Origin: JAIBBD01 sp041390685
GTDB lineage: Bacteria; Chloroflexota; Dehalococcoidia; UBA2979
Reading direction: 5' to 3'
Assembly: GCA_041390685.1 (NCBI GenBank)
Contig: JAWKPL010000001.1
Location: forward strand, 1,178,001 to 1,242,000
Length of the DNA: 64,000 nt
The notes below the pieces were generated by a model, which saw only the letters and a program-made list of their open reading frames with translations, had not been told where the DNA came from and did no database searches. The first letter of the stretch is position 1; every line of letters begins with the position of its first letter. Below, piece after piece: positions 41,600 to 49,824 of this stretch. A program made the translations under genes and the position numbers.

Positions 41600-42855
41600 C
41601 ATGCACCTCCCACGCCGGCACCGACCGACTCGCGGCGGGCCAGCGCTTCATCGAACGAGGCCTGGTTCGCGGAGACGCGAAGCGGCGCCGTGAGCTTGCC
41701 CTGCACCGCCTCGATGGTCTTCAGGCCGCCGCCGGTGATGAAGGCGACCGTCTCCTCGTCGCGACGGATGGCGCCACTCTCGACGAGCCGCTTCAAGCAG
41801 GCGATGGTCACGCCGCCGGCCGTCTCGGCGAAGATGCCCTCCGTCTCGGCGAGGAGCTTCACGCCCTCGACGATCTCGTCGTCGGTGGCGGCTTCGGACC
41901 CGCCCTGGGTCTCCTCCATCACCTTGAGTGCATAGTACCCATCCGCGGGGTTTCCGATGGCAAGCGAGCGGGCGATCGTGTTGGGCTTTTGCGGCACGAA
42001 GTTCAGCGTCTGGTTCTCGAAGGCGGTGGTGATCGGCGAACAGCCGCGCGCCTGCGCCCCCGACATGCGGGTGTGCGGCTCCTCGATAAGGCCGGCCTTG
42101 TGGAACTCCTGGAAGCCCTTCCAGATCTTGGTGAAGAGGGAGCCCGAGGCCATCGGGGACACGACATGGTCCGGGGCGCGCCAGCCGAGCTGCTCAGCGA
42201 CCTCGTATGCGAGCGTGCGCGAACCCTCGGCGTAATAAGGGCGCACGTTGATGTTGACGAACGCCCAGCGGCGCGAGCCAGCGACCTCGGTGCAGAGGCG
42301 GTTCACGTCGTCGTACGAGCCGTCGACCATGACAAGGGTGGGGTCGTAGATCGCGCTCCCAACGACCTTGCCCTCCTCGAGGTCGTGCGGAATGAAGACA
42401 TAGGCCGGCATACCCGCCGCGGCGGCGTGCGCCGAGACCGAGTTGGCGAGGTTGCCGGTGCTCGCGCAGGCCATCGCCTCGAAGCCGAACTGGCGAGCGC
42501 GGGCGATGGCAATGCTGACGACGCGGTCTTTGAACGACCAGGTGGGGTTCACCGTGTCGTTCTTGATCCAGAGCGTGTCGAGGCCCAGGCGCTTCGCCAG
42601 GCGATCGGCGCGAATGAGCGGCGTGTATCCCGTGCCGAGGTCGACCCGGTAGTCCGGGTCACACGGGAGGAACGGGGCGTACCGCCAGATGGTGGTCGGC
42701 CCGGCCTCGATGGAGTCCCGGGAGACCGCCTCGCGAATCGCCTCGAGGTCATAGGCGACTTCGAGGGGCCCGAAGCAGAACTCGCAGGAGAAGATGGGGT
42801 TGAGCGGGTACTCTCGACCGCACTCGCGACAGCGCAGGGCGGATTCAAACGACAT
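41599..42855 (-). CDS. threonine synthase-like PLP enzyme, probably in homocysteine synthesis
   Basis: 418 residues. N-terminal zinc ribbon (Cys9, 12, 24, 27), PLP-Lys109 in TWSFKDR, ASTGNLANSVSAHAAAAG, and the late AETAGGVT and ITGGGLKT. By sequence it is threonine synthase (O-phosphohomoserine as substrate). It is regulated by a SAM-I riboswitch and followed by a NIL protein and a sulfur carrier, which is methionine-type context. It may replace phosphate by sulfur from the carrier to give homocysteine. Plain threonine synthase remains possible. Confidence 0.88.
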   Translation of the reverse strand: MSFESALRCRECGREYPLNPIFSCEFCFGPLEVAYDLEAIREAVSRDSIEAGPTTIWRYAPFLPCDPDYRVDLGTGYTPLIRADRLAKRLGLDTLWIKNDTVNPTWSFKDRVVSIAIARARQFGFEAMACASTGNLANSVSAHAAAAGMPAYVFIPHDLEEGKVVGSAIYDPTLVMVDGSYDDVNRLCTEVAGSRRWAFVNINVRPYYAEGSRTLAYEVAEQLGWRAPDHVVSPMASGSLFTKIWKGFQEFHKAGLIEEPHTRMSGAQARGCSPITTAFENQTLNFVPQKPNTIARSLAIGNPADGYYALKVMEETQGGSEAATDDEIVEGVKLLAETEGIFAETAGGVTIACLKRLVESGAIRRDEETVAFITGGGLKTIEAVQGKLTAPLRVSANQASFDEALARRESVGAGVGGA

Positions 42856-42920
42856 CGTATGGACTCCGGCGCGCCCGCTGGCGGGCGGCGTACTCGAACG
42901 CTGGGTGGTGCGTGGTGCAG

Positions 42921-42945
42921 GCCCGAGCCGCTAGGAGCGGTCGGG
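42921..42945 (-). terminator. hairpin between SAM riboswitch and its gene
   Basis: 11-bp stem with a single bulge (GCCCGA/TCGGGC and CCGCT/AGCGG, loop AGG). It lies between the aptamer and the start codon at 42855, where an expression-platform terminator would be. No U tract follows. Confidence 0.5.
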
Positions 42946-43042
42946 CCGTGGCATCGCCATGGCGCGCATCGAAGCGGCCCGTGCGGGCGAGGTGCTGAAG
43001 GGGCAGATGGGGTCAGTCGACATGTCTGGGGACGCCTTCGAT

Positions 43043-43159
43043 TTCATCTCTCCCGGCGCGACGCCACCGGGCCGGAATTGGCACCGTACCCACCCGGGCG
43101 AGGGGCGGCTCGGTTGCCGTGGTTTCGCAGGGCCGACGCCCTCCACCACTCTGGATGAA
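43043..43159 (-). promoter_or_regulatory. SAM-I (S-box) riboswitch aptamer
   Basis: Read on the minus strand: P1 TTCATC (43159-43154) pairs with GATGAA (43048-43043). Between them are the S-box hallmarks in order: AGAGTGGTGGAGGG, the GGCCC stem, GCGAAACCACGGCAACC (kink-turn and core) and GGTGCCAATTCC. Then comes a GC-rich P4 and AGAGATGAA. All the strongly conserved blocks of SAM-I are present. It should turn the downstream operon off when SAM is plentiful. Confidence 0.93.
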
Positions 43160-43296
43160 CCGCACGAGTGGTCGTGCGTGCAGTGAGGCTAGAAGGGGGC
43201 GAGGCGTTCTGTCAATTGAGGCGTCCCGCCGCGCGTTCCGCCCGGGAGTAGTATGCGGACGCCTCGAAGCGAGGCCGGCGAGGAAGGAGTTTCGCG

Positions 43297-44211
43297 ATGG
43301 CGATCCAGGTCGGGGACATGTTCCACGTGATCCACATGTACGACGAGCTGGGCCCGCTCGACGAGTGGTACGACAAGATCTTCGCGGTGAAGCGCAGCAT
43401 GCACGGGAACTACAGCGAGGTGGAGAAGCGCGACGCGTCGCTGGCGTTCATCGCGGACTTCTGCATGGAACCAATGGCGCCATCGTACCGGGTGGAGGGC
43501 GCCGAGGAGATGCCCGTGGGGCGGTTCCACCGGCGCTTCGGGAACCGGCTGCACTCGGTGGCGTGGTACATCGACGGCGGCTTTGCCGAGCTGTTCGGCA
43601 AGCTCAAAGACGGCGGGGTGCGCCTCTTCACCGACGGCGGCGGGGCGGCGACGTCGGCGGACAACCTCGTGGCCGCCGCGTTCACGCATCCGCGCGACAC
43701 CGGCTGCCAGTGGGAGCTCATGCCGCGCCGTGAGGGGATGAGCATCGGGACGAGCGCCATCCCGGGCTACGACGAGCGCTTCTGGCCAGACGAGCACCCA
43801 CTGGGCATCGTGCCGCGCGCCTGGCACATCACGATGGCGGTGAACGACCTCGAGCGGGGGAAGTCGAGGTACATCGATTTCCTCGATGGGCGGCTGCTAC
43901 ACGAGGAGGAGAACCCGGCCTCGCGGGCCCGCAGCGCGTTCATCGCCGTGGGGACGACGACCGTCATCGAGGTGGCGACGCCGCTCGATTCGGACAGCCT
44001 GCTGGCGCGGGACCTGGAGCAGAATGGCGACATCATCCACTCGGTGACGTGGGGCGTGAAGGATGTCGCCAAGGCGGCGCAGTTCCTGCGCGCGAACGGG
44101 GTGGGCGTCGAGGAGCGGACGGCGGACACGTACCTGATGGACCCCGCCGACTCCTTCGGCGCGGTCATGTACGTGAGCCAGCGGCGCATCCCCGGCGACA
44201 CCCGCCGCTGA
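43297..44211 (+). CDS. VOC (glyoxalase/dioxygenase superfamily) protein, two domains
   Basis: 304 residues with two vicinal-oxygen-chelate modules. The first (MFHVIHMYDELGPLDEWY...) and second (AWHITMAVNDLERGKSRYID) each begin with the His-strand of the fold; later Glu residues (WELMP, VIEVATP) could complete metal sites. Candidate roles are an extradiol-type dioxygenase or isomerase; substrate unknown. ATG 43297 has AAGGAG upstream. Confidence 0.8.
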   Translation: MAIQVGDMFHVIHMYDELGPLDEWYDKIFAVKRSMHGNYSEVEKRDASLAFIADFCMEPMAPSYRVEGAEEMPVGRFHRRFGNRLHSVAWYIDGGFAELFGKLKDGGVRLFTDGGGAATSADNLVAAAFTHPRDTGCQWELMPRREGMSIGTSAIPGYDERFWPDEHPLGIVPRAWHITMAVNDLERGKSRYIDFLDGRLLHEEENPASRARSAFIAVGTTTVIEVATPLDSDSLLARDLEQNGDIIHSVTWGVKDVAKAAQFLRANGVGVEERTADTYLMDPADSFGAVMYVSQRRIPGDTRR

Positions 44212-44218
44212 GGCGGAC

Positions 44219-44479
44219 CTACGGACGGCCCTCGATGTGCGTACCGCCATCGAGAGCCGCCTTCACCGCTCGGAGGTCGACGGGGGCGCGTGTCACGACG
44301 ACTCCATCGACCTCGATGACGGGGATCTCGAAGAAGAACCGACGCGCGAGCGCATCATCGGAGTGAATGTCAATGACGCGCAGCGTGAAGGCGTGGGAGC
44401 GTTGGAGCTGCTCGAGCGCAGCTTCGGCCTCCTCGCAGAGATGGCAACCGGGCTGGCCGTAGAGGACGACCTCGGGCAT
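44219..44479 (-). CDS. glutaredoxin-family thiol protein
   Basis: 86 residues, thioredoxin fold: VVLYGQPGCHLCEEAEAALEQL with an active CxxC (CHLC) at the start of helix 1, and cis-Pro in IPVIEVDG. Such CxxC glutaredoxin-like proteins reduce disulfides. It lies 8 bp downstream of lgt on the same strand and is convergent with the VOC gene. Confidence 0.87.
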   Translation of the reverse strand: MPEVVLYGQPGCHLCEEAEAALEQLQRSHAFTLRVIDIHSDDALARRFFFEIPVIEVDGVVVTRAPVDLRAVKAALDGGTHIEGRP

Positions 44480-44487
44480 CGCGGGCG

Positions 44488-45354
44488 CTAGCCGCGGCGC
44501 GCCGCGGCCGGTCGTGGCACGGCCTGCCGCTCAGGCTGCGGCTCAAGCGGCCGGCGCGGCTGCTTCGCGAAGTACCAGATGGCGGGGATCGACGCCAGGA
44601 TCACCAGCAGCGAGACGAACTGCGGCGTGCGCAGCGGCGTGCCCAGGACCTCCTCGGAATCGACGCGCAGATACGTGACGAAGAACCGCATAACTGCGTA
44701 TCCGACGAGGAAGACGAAGAACGTCAGTCCCGGCCGGTCGCGGAAGACGCGCAGCAGCGCGTAGAACAGCAGACCGAGGATGAGGAGGTCCGCCAGCATC
44801 TCGTACGTCGTCGCCGGATGGTGCGCCCCGACCTGGAGGGAGTGCGTGAACGCGGGCGAATCGGGGTGGGTGTACACCACGCCCCACGGGAGATTGGTGG
44901 CGCGAGCCAGGTGCTCGCCGTTGACGAGGTCGCCGAGACGCCCAATCGCCATGCCAAGGATGGCGCCGAACGCCGCGATGTCGAGCCCGCGCGCGATCGG
45001 GTACTTCTTCCACAGCGCGAACAGGACGGCGCCGACGATGCCGCCGAGCACGGCACCCCAGACGGAGATCCCGCCCTCGTTGATCTTGAAGATTTCTCCG
45101 ACGTTGCTGCCGTAGAAGTCCCAGTGCTCAGCCACGAAGAGCGCACGAGCGCCGACGATGCCACTCGGCACGCCCACGAGCGCGAGCGTGTAGGCCTGGT
45201 CAGGGTCGTACCGCACGACGCGGGCCATGCGCAGCGATAGCTGGACGCCAGCGAGGATGCCGATGGCCGTGAAGAGCCCGTGCCACGTGAGCAGGAACCC
45301 GCCGATCGTCGTGATGTTCGGGCTCCAGCCGATCTCGATGGTCAGTGGAGGCAA
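44488..45354 (-). CDS. lgt: prolipoprotein diacylglyceryl transferase
   Basis: 288 residues, about seven membrane helices, transfers diacylglycerol to the lipobox Cys of lipoproteins. RLGDLVNGEHLARATNLPWG matches the Lgt signature (GDxxNGE with later PWG), and AVMRFFVTYLR near the end is also typical. Start is the TTG at 45354, with GGAG 6 nt upstream. The two lipoproteins of the window (5487, 45421) would be clients. Confidence 0.94.
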   Translation of the reverse strand: MPPLTIEIGWSPNITTIGGFLLTWHGLFTAIGILAGVQLSLRMARVVRYDPDQAYTLALVGVPSGIVGARALFVAEHWDFYGSNVGEIFKINEGGISVWGAVLGGIVGAVLFALWKKYPIARGLDIAAFGAILGMAIGRLGDLVNGEHLARATNLPWGVVYTHPDSPAFTHSLQVGAHHPATTYEMLADLLILGLLFYALLRVFRDRPGLTFFVFLVGYAVMRFFVTYLRVDSEEVLGTPLRTPQFVSLLVILASIPAIWYFAKQPRRPLEPQPERQAVPRPAAARRG

Positions 45355-45420
45355 CGCAGGCTCCGTCCTCGGTGGGCCCTCTCATGCTACTAAAGCCGAG
45401 GGCGGCCCGCTGCGGCGCGG

Positions 45421-46206
45421 CTACCCCGCGGTGAACAGCCGCGTGTACAGCGCACGCACGGTTCCCGGAGCGAGGTCCTGGCCAAGGAAGCCACCGGCGA
45501 CGCGCACCTCGGCGTGGAGGTGGATCTCGGTGCCCGGCGCCTCGATCGACTCCGGTGTGCCGGACTCCCCGACGCCACCGAGCTGCTCACCCTGGCGCAC
45601 CCGCGCACCGACCGCGATGCCGGACGGGATGGACGCCAGATGGCAGTACCGGGTGACCACGCCCTGTCCGTGGTCGACCCACACCTGGCGGCCGCGATAC
45701 GCGTCCAGGACGTCGGGAGGTGTGGTGCCGGCAGCGGCCGTGTCGGCTCGGAGCTTCGCGAGGACGGCCGGCGTCAGCTCCTCGTAGCCAAGGTCGGCGC
45801 GCGTGATCGTGCCATCGAACATCGCGAGGACGGCCGTACCCTTCACGATGGGAGCGCACGCGAGGCCGGGATAGAAGTCGACGCCCTCATGGACTCCCAT
45901 GCGGTAGGTGCGAGGGGCATTCGGCATCAGATTGTCGCTGTCGGGAAGGCAGGCGCCCGCGATTGGGAAGGCGAACCCGCTCAGGTCGTCGAGGCGAAGG
46001 CGAGCCGGCGACGGCGTCGCCGAGGCGGCGAGCGTCGCCGTTCCGGTCGCCGGAGGGATGGCCGGCGTGGACGCGCCCTCGGCGGTCGGGGTGCCGATCG
46101 TGACGTCGCCGGTCGAAGCGGCGCCATCTTCGCCATCATCACCGCACGCGGCGACGGCGAACGGCAGGGCGAGCCCGAGGGCAAGCAGACGGCGGCGGGT
46201 GAACAT
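45421..46206 (-). CDS. M23-like metallopeptidase lipoprotein
   Basis: 261 residues from ATG 46206: basic start FTRRR, hydrophobic helix and lipobox AVAAC, then a Thr/Ala/Pro-rich linker. The C-terminal half resembles LytM/M23: HEGVDFYP supplies HxxxD, GVVTRYCHLASI is the core strand, and EIHLHAEV supplies HxH. It probably binds or cuts peptidoglycan peptides outside the membrane. There is no clear ribosome site at the ATG. Confidence 0.82.
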   Translation of the reverse strand: MFTRRRLLALGLALPFAVAACGDDGEDGAASTGDVTIGTPTAEGASTPAIPPATGTATLAASATPSPARLRLDDLSGFAFPIAGACLPDSDNLMPNAPRTYRMGVHEGVDFYPGLACAPIVKGTAVLAMFDGTITRADLGYEELTPAVLAKLRADTAAAGTTPPDVLDAYRGRQVWVDHGQGVVTRYCHLASIPSGIAVGARVRQGEQLGGVGESGTPESIEAPGTEIHLHAEVRVAGGFLGQDLAPGTVRALYTRLFTAG

Positions 46207-46269
46207 GCGATCAGGATTGGGAGGTGAGGCCCCCAGCGTCAAACGACGGGATGCCTCACGGGGGTTGAG

Positions 46270-47034
46270 TCACGGGTTCCGCCGGCCGCGCTGCCGTGCG
46301 ACCGCCGCGGCGGCCGCATGCGCGCGCTCGGCGTACGTGTCCGCAGGAAGCGGCTCGAACGTGAGGTCCGACCCGTACCGATGGCGCAGGGCCGCGAGGA
46401 TCAGACGGTCCGTCACGCTCGGGTTCTTCGGCAGCAGCGAACCGTGCAGGTAGGTCCCGATCGCCTCCCGATACACGGCGCCCTCGGTGCCATCGTCGCC
46501 GTTGTTGCCGTAGCCGTGGCGGACGCGCGCGAAGGGGCGGGCGCCTGGCCCGAGGTAGGTGCGGCCTCCGTGATTCTCGAAGCCGACGACCTCGCCGAGG
46601 CCGACCGCGTCCGCCAGGACGTCCCCGATGCAGCGCTGGGCGCCGGGGGCCGGCGCGACGGTCGTGACGTCGAAGATGCCCACGCCGGGGAGCTCCTCAC
46701 CCTCAGCGGTGCGATAGAAGTGGCCGAACAGTTGGAAGCCCCCGCAGACGGTGAGCATGGCGACATCGTCCTCGGCCCAGTCTCGAAGACGCACTCCCTT
46801 CGCGGCGAGGTCGGAGGCAATGCGCCGCTGCTCCTGATCCTGTCCGCCGCCAATGAGGACAAGGTCGGCGTCTGCAGGCAGCTCATCACCGATGCCTGAA
46901 GCCGTCACCTCGCAGACGATCCCGTACTGGCGGCAACGGGCACGCAGCGCGATCAGGTTCCCGCGGTCCGCGTAGATGCTCATCACGTCGGGGTAGAGCG
47001 TCACGACCCGAATCGTGCGCGGCTGGTCGGTCAT
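46270..47034 (-). CDS. gatD: lipid II isoglutaminyl synthase, glutaminase subunit
   Basis: 254 residues from ATG 47034 (GGAGG 8 nt upstream). Class I glutaminase fold with the nucleophile in AMLTVCGGFQLFGHFY and a later FENHGGRTYLG with the His. Paired with MurT it amidates the D-glutamate of lipid II. The start overlaps the murT stop by 4 bp. The frame upstream of 47034 is antisense-like and not used. Confidence 0.92.
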   Translation of the reverse strand: MTDQPRTIRVVTLYPDVMSIYADRGNLIALRARCRQYGIVCEVTASGIGDELPADADLVLIGGGQDQEQRRIASDLAAKGVRLRDWAEDDVAMLTVCGGFQLFGHFYRTAEGEELPGVGIFDVTTVAPAPGAQRCIGDVLADAVGLGEVVGFENHGGRTYLGPGARPFARVRHGYGNNGDDGTEGAVYREAIGTYLHGSLLPKNPSVTDRLILAALRHRYGSDLTFEPLPADTYAERAHAAAAAVARQRGRRNP

Positions 47035-48435
47035 GGTCCGCCCTCCCAGTAATGGCCGCCGCCAGAGAGACTCGCCAGCAACTCGCGGACCTCGAGCATG
47101 GCCGTGTACGTGGCGACGATCTCCAGCCGGCCGCCGGGCGGTGTCGCGAGCAGCGCGGTCTCGAGGGCCGTACGCGTGTCGGTGCTCACGGCTGCGGGTT
47201 CGATTCCCGCGAGCGCGAAGCGGAGGGCGAAATCCTCGGCACGGCGGCCGGAGACGATGAGCTTGCCCACGAGGCCGGCGAGGCGTTCCACGTCTGCATC
47301 GTAGATCCACGACACGTCGCGGCCGTCCTGGATGCCATCATTGAGCATCGCGAGGATGGTCAGCGGGGGCCAGGCCGCCTCGAGCGCGCGGAACACCTCG
47401 TTGAGGCCGGTCGGGTTCTTCGCGAGCAGGAGGCGCACCGTGCGGCCCTCGACATGGAAGCGTTCCTGGCGTCCGAAGGCGGGGCCGGACGCGGCGAGGG
47501 CGCGCGCGGTCGCCTCAATGGAGAGTCCGAGCGCGTGCGCCCCCGCCGCGGCAGCGAGCGCGTTGTAGACCGAGTAGAGCCCGGCGAGGGGGGTGGCGAC
47601 CGGGACGCGTCGCTCGCCGATCACGAGGTCAAACTGCGTCTCCTCGGCGCCCAGGTGGACGCGCTCGGCGACCACGGACGGGACCGGCCGGCGGCGCTGG
47701 CAACCTCGGCAGCGCCAGACACCCACGTGACCCATGTAAATGGCGTCGTACGCGTACGTGGAGCCGCAGCGACAGAAGCGGGCATCGGTCGCGTGTTCCG
47801 GCGCGAGGAGCGCCACGGCGGGGTCCTCGATGCCGAATCCAACGACTTCCCCGCGCGTAGTCTTCGGACAGCTGCGCGACCGAGGGATCGTCGACGTTCA
47901 GGACGAGCGTCGAGGCGGCGCCGGGGGCGCCGACGGCGGCCCGCCACGCGGCGGCGATCGAATCGACTTCGCCGTAGCGGTCGAGCTGGTCACGGAACAG
48001 GTTGAGGAACAGCGCCACGCGTGGATGGAGGCGAGGGGCCAGCAGGGGCCAGTGCGCCTCGTCGACCTCAAACACGCCGAGACGCCGCTCGGCGTCGCGT
48101 ACGCCGCCTCCGGTGCCGATCGCGTCGACGAGCGCGCTGACGATGCCTCGTTCGAGGTTGGAGCCGGAGCGATTGGCCAGCGGCCGGAGGCCGGCGCCGC
48201 GCACGACGGCGGAGAGCAGGTGGGCGGTGGTGGTCTTCCCGTTGGTGCCGGTGACGGTCACCACTCCATGGCCGAGCCGGAGGGCGGCGGACTCCACGAT
48301 GCCGGGAGCGAGACGGGCGGCGATGAGGCCGGGAAGCGCCGTACCACCCCCCCGGCCGAGGCCTCGGACGACCTGTCCGGCGGCTCGACCGGCGAGCAGC
48401 GCGCCTCGTTCGCGGGGGCCGAAGCCGGGGGCCAT
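47031..48435 (-). pseudogene. murT: lipid II isoglutaminyl synthase ligase subunit, frameshifted
   Basis: The N-terminal part (from ATG 48435) has the Mur ligase ATP loop VTGTNGKTTTAHLL, FEVDEAHWPLL and NLFRDQLDRYGEVDSI. The C-terminal part, in the next frame, has the zinc ribbon CRCGSTYAYDAIYMGHV...CRGC and the DUF1727 end. The switch lies at the GGGG run near 47849-47852: one extra base would join DYARG to EVVGFGIEDPAVALLAP. The two halves fit together without gap, so a sequencing or very recent error is likely, since gatD is intact. Confidence 0.85.
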
Positions 48436-48510
48436 GCAAGAACTCGGCTCTCGAACGCAGACGCGCGGCACGAGGCCGCGCGTCGTCAACTCACGATGGA
48501 AGCGTGCGGG

Positions 48511-48729
48511 CTAGCCGGGGCTGGACCCGTCCTTCGCGCCACTGGCCGACGTGGCTCCGGTCGCGGGGGGCGCGTCCGAGGAGTCGTCCGGGCGGCCCGC
48601 CTCGCTGCGGAACTCACGGATGCCGCGGCCGAGCGCCCCGCCCATGTCGGCGACGCGACTCGCGCCGAACACCAGCGCGAGGATGACCAGAATGATGAGC
48701 AGTTCCTGCCAGCCGAGACTGCCGAGCAT
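48511..48729 (-). CDS. tatA: TatA/E-type twin-arginine translocase component 1
   Basis: 72 residues: MLGSLGWQELLIILVILALV as the membrane helix, FGASRV hinge, amphipathic helix LGRGIREFRSEAG and a polar tail. It forms the Tat pore with TatC, which is not in this window. It is nearly identical to the next gene upstream over the first 45 residues. Confidence 0.93.
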   Translation of the reverse strand: MLGSLGWQELLIILVILALVFGASRVADMGGALGRGIREFRSEAGRPDDSSDAPPATGATSASGAKDGSSPG

Positions 48730-48768
48730 GTGTGCGCTCCTTCAGTACCTGTGTATCGCCCCGTCGGC

Positions 48769-48990
48769 TCAGCTATTGCGGGTCGAGGTGTCCCCGGAAT
48801 TGCTGCCGGTCGCCGTCTTGTTGCCGTCCTTGTCGTCGTCCGTGGAGTCGGAACTGCCGGCTTCCTGGCGGAACTCGCGGATGCCGCGCCCGAGCGCGCC
48901 CCCGAGGCCCGCGACCCTCGACGCGCCGAAGATGAGCGCGAGGATGACGAGGATGATGAGGAGCTCTTGCCAACCCAGACTACCGAGCAT
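48769..48990 (-). CDS. tatA: TatA/E-type twin-arginine translocase component 2
   Basis: 73 residues; the first 45 differ from component 1 at only a few places, the tail is Ser/Asp/Thr-rich. A tandem duplication. The Tat-type Rieske protein at 14192 is a likely client. Confidence 0.93.
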   Translation of the reverse strand: MLGSLGWQELLIILVILALIFGASRVAGLGGALGRGIREFRQEAGSSDSTDDDKDGNKTATGSNSGDTSTRNS

Positions 48991-49063
48991 CGGTGTGTCC
49001 TTCCCGGCGGGTGCGCGCCGTCAGACGATCGTAACACCCCGCGACGCACGGTACAGCGCAGCG

Positions 49064-49090
49064 AACAGGCGTACCAGCGGTACGCCTGTT
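49064..49090 (-). terminator. terminator hairpin
   Basis: Perfect 12-bp stem AACAGGCGTACC/GGTACGCCTGTT with a 3-nt loop, 50 bp beyond the stop of the small XdhC-like gene. Confidence 0.8.
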
Positions 49091-49139
49091 TGTGCGGTAC
49101 GGATTCGAGGAGACGGGGTAGTGGGTACGCCAGCGGGCT

Positions 49140-49454
49140 TCAGCCCGTGACGCGCTCGATGAAGACCTCCATCACACCGCCACAGATCTTGTCCTCGCCC
49201 TCGACGGGTTCGGTGAGATCCACGACGACGACGCGCGGCTGGCCGTCCACCATCGTCTCCATGGCCTCCTGCCAGACTTCGGCCTCTCCACAGCCACCGC
49301 CGATGGTGCCGCTGAAGGTGCCATCCGGCCGCAGCAGCAGGTGGGCGCCCGGGCCTCGAGGGGTCGAGCCGCGGGTCGCGGCGACCGTCGCAAGAACGCG
49401 CGGCTGGCCGGACTGCTGCGCTTCACGGATTTCGGCGAAGAGTTCGCGAGACAT
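49140..49454 (-). CDS. short XdhC-family protein (N-terminal domain only)
   Basis: 104 residues from ATG 49454 (GGGAG 5 nt upstream). It matches the N-terminal XdhC/CoxI module: VLATVAATRGSTPRGPGAHL, SGTIGGGCGEAEVW and VDLTEP. The family delivers a matured molybdenum cofactor to xanthine dehydrogenase-type enzymes. The C-terminal Rossmann domain is carried by the gene at 49825. No molybdoenzyme is in the window. Confidence 0.88.
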   Translation of the reverse strand: MSRELFAEIREAQQSGQPRVLATVAATRGSTPRGPGAHLLLRPDGTFSGTIGGGCGEAEVWQEAMETMVDGQPRVVVVDLTEPVEGEDKICGGVMEVFIERVTG

Positions 49455-49824
49455 CGTCACTCCCTGTACACGTACCAGGCAATTATAGCCGTACTGAGCG
49501 CCGGATGTGCGCGCGGGGCGTGAGAGATCCGCGCGGCGCTCCGGGCCGTATCTATCAGTGACACCACGAGGGGCTGGGGGTGTTAGATAGCACAAGGGCC
49601 GATTGCTCGGCCCTTGTGCCCCAGAGGGATACCCCCGAGATGCAACCGTGCGCAACACCTCGGCAGGGGCTGGCGGTCGGTCAGCTTCTGGGGTGACTTA
49701 CCCCATCAGCTAGGTCAGCATAACACAGCGGATCAAGGGGTTTACGTCGCGTTTTCGCGAGCGTTCGTCCTCGTTACGTCGAGCGACGGCGCCCGTCGCG
49801 GCCTAGTGCCACCACGCCCTTGGA
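49455..49824. other. 370-bp non-coding gap between XdhC genes, structured
   Basis: No gene is supported. It holds a perfect 13-bp hairpin (49590-49602 with 49607-49619), a 6-bp hairpin TGGGGT/ACCCCA (49689-49705) flanked by two GGTCAGC copies (49679, 49713), and TGCAAC at 49641 with CGCAAC at 49651. These last two resemble the boxes at 23786 and 26208 but are 10 bp apart. A riboswitch or regulatory RNA is possible; none was recognised. Confidence 0.5.
49590..49619 (-). terminator. perfect hairpin in XdhC gap
   Basis: 13-bp stem GCACAAGGGCCGA with its complement, loop TTGC. It lies about 205 bp after the XdhC gene at 49825 and 136 bp before the next start, so it probably ends the upstream message. 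Confidence 0.65.

Noticed and set aside
42959..43186. plus-strand open frame of 75 codons
   Set aside because: It is antisense to the SAM riboswitch and has no recognisable protein features; the RNA motif explains the conservation.
47196..47215. tRNA T-arm-like GCGGGTTCGATTCCCGC
   Set aside because: It lies within the coding part of murT, and no acceptor stem, D-arm or anticodon arm is found around it.
49590..49820. c-di-AMP (ydaO) or molybdenum-cofactor riboswitch
   Set aside because: A few short matches (GGGGTGA, ATCAGCTA) were noticed, but order and core do not agree and no gene follows in the plus direction. Kept only as an unexplained structured gap.
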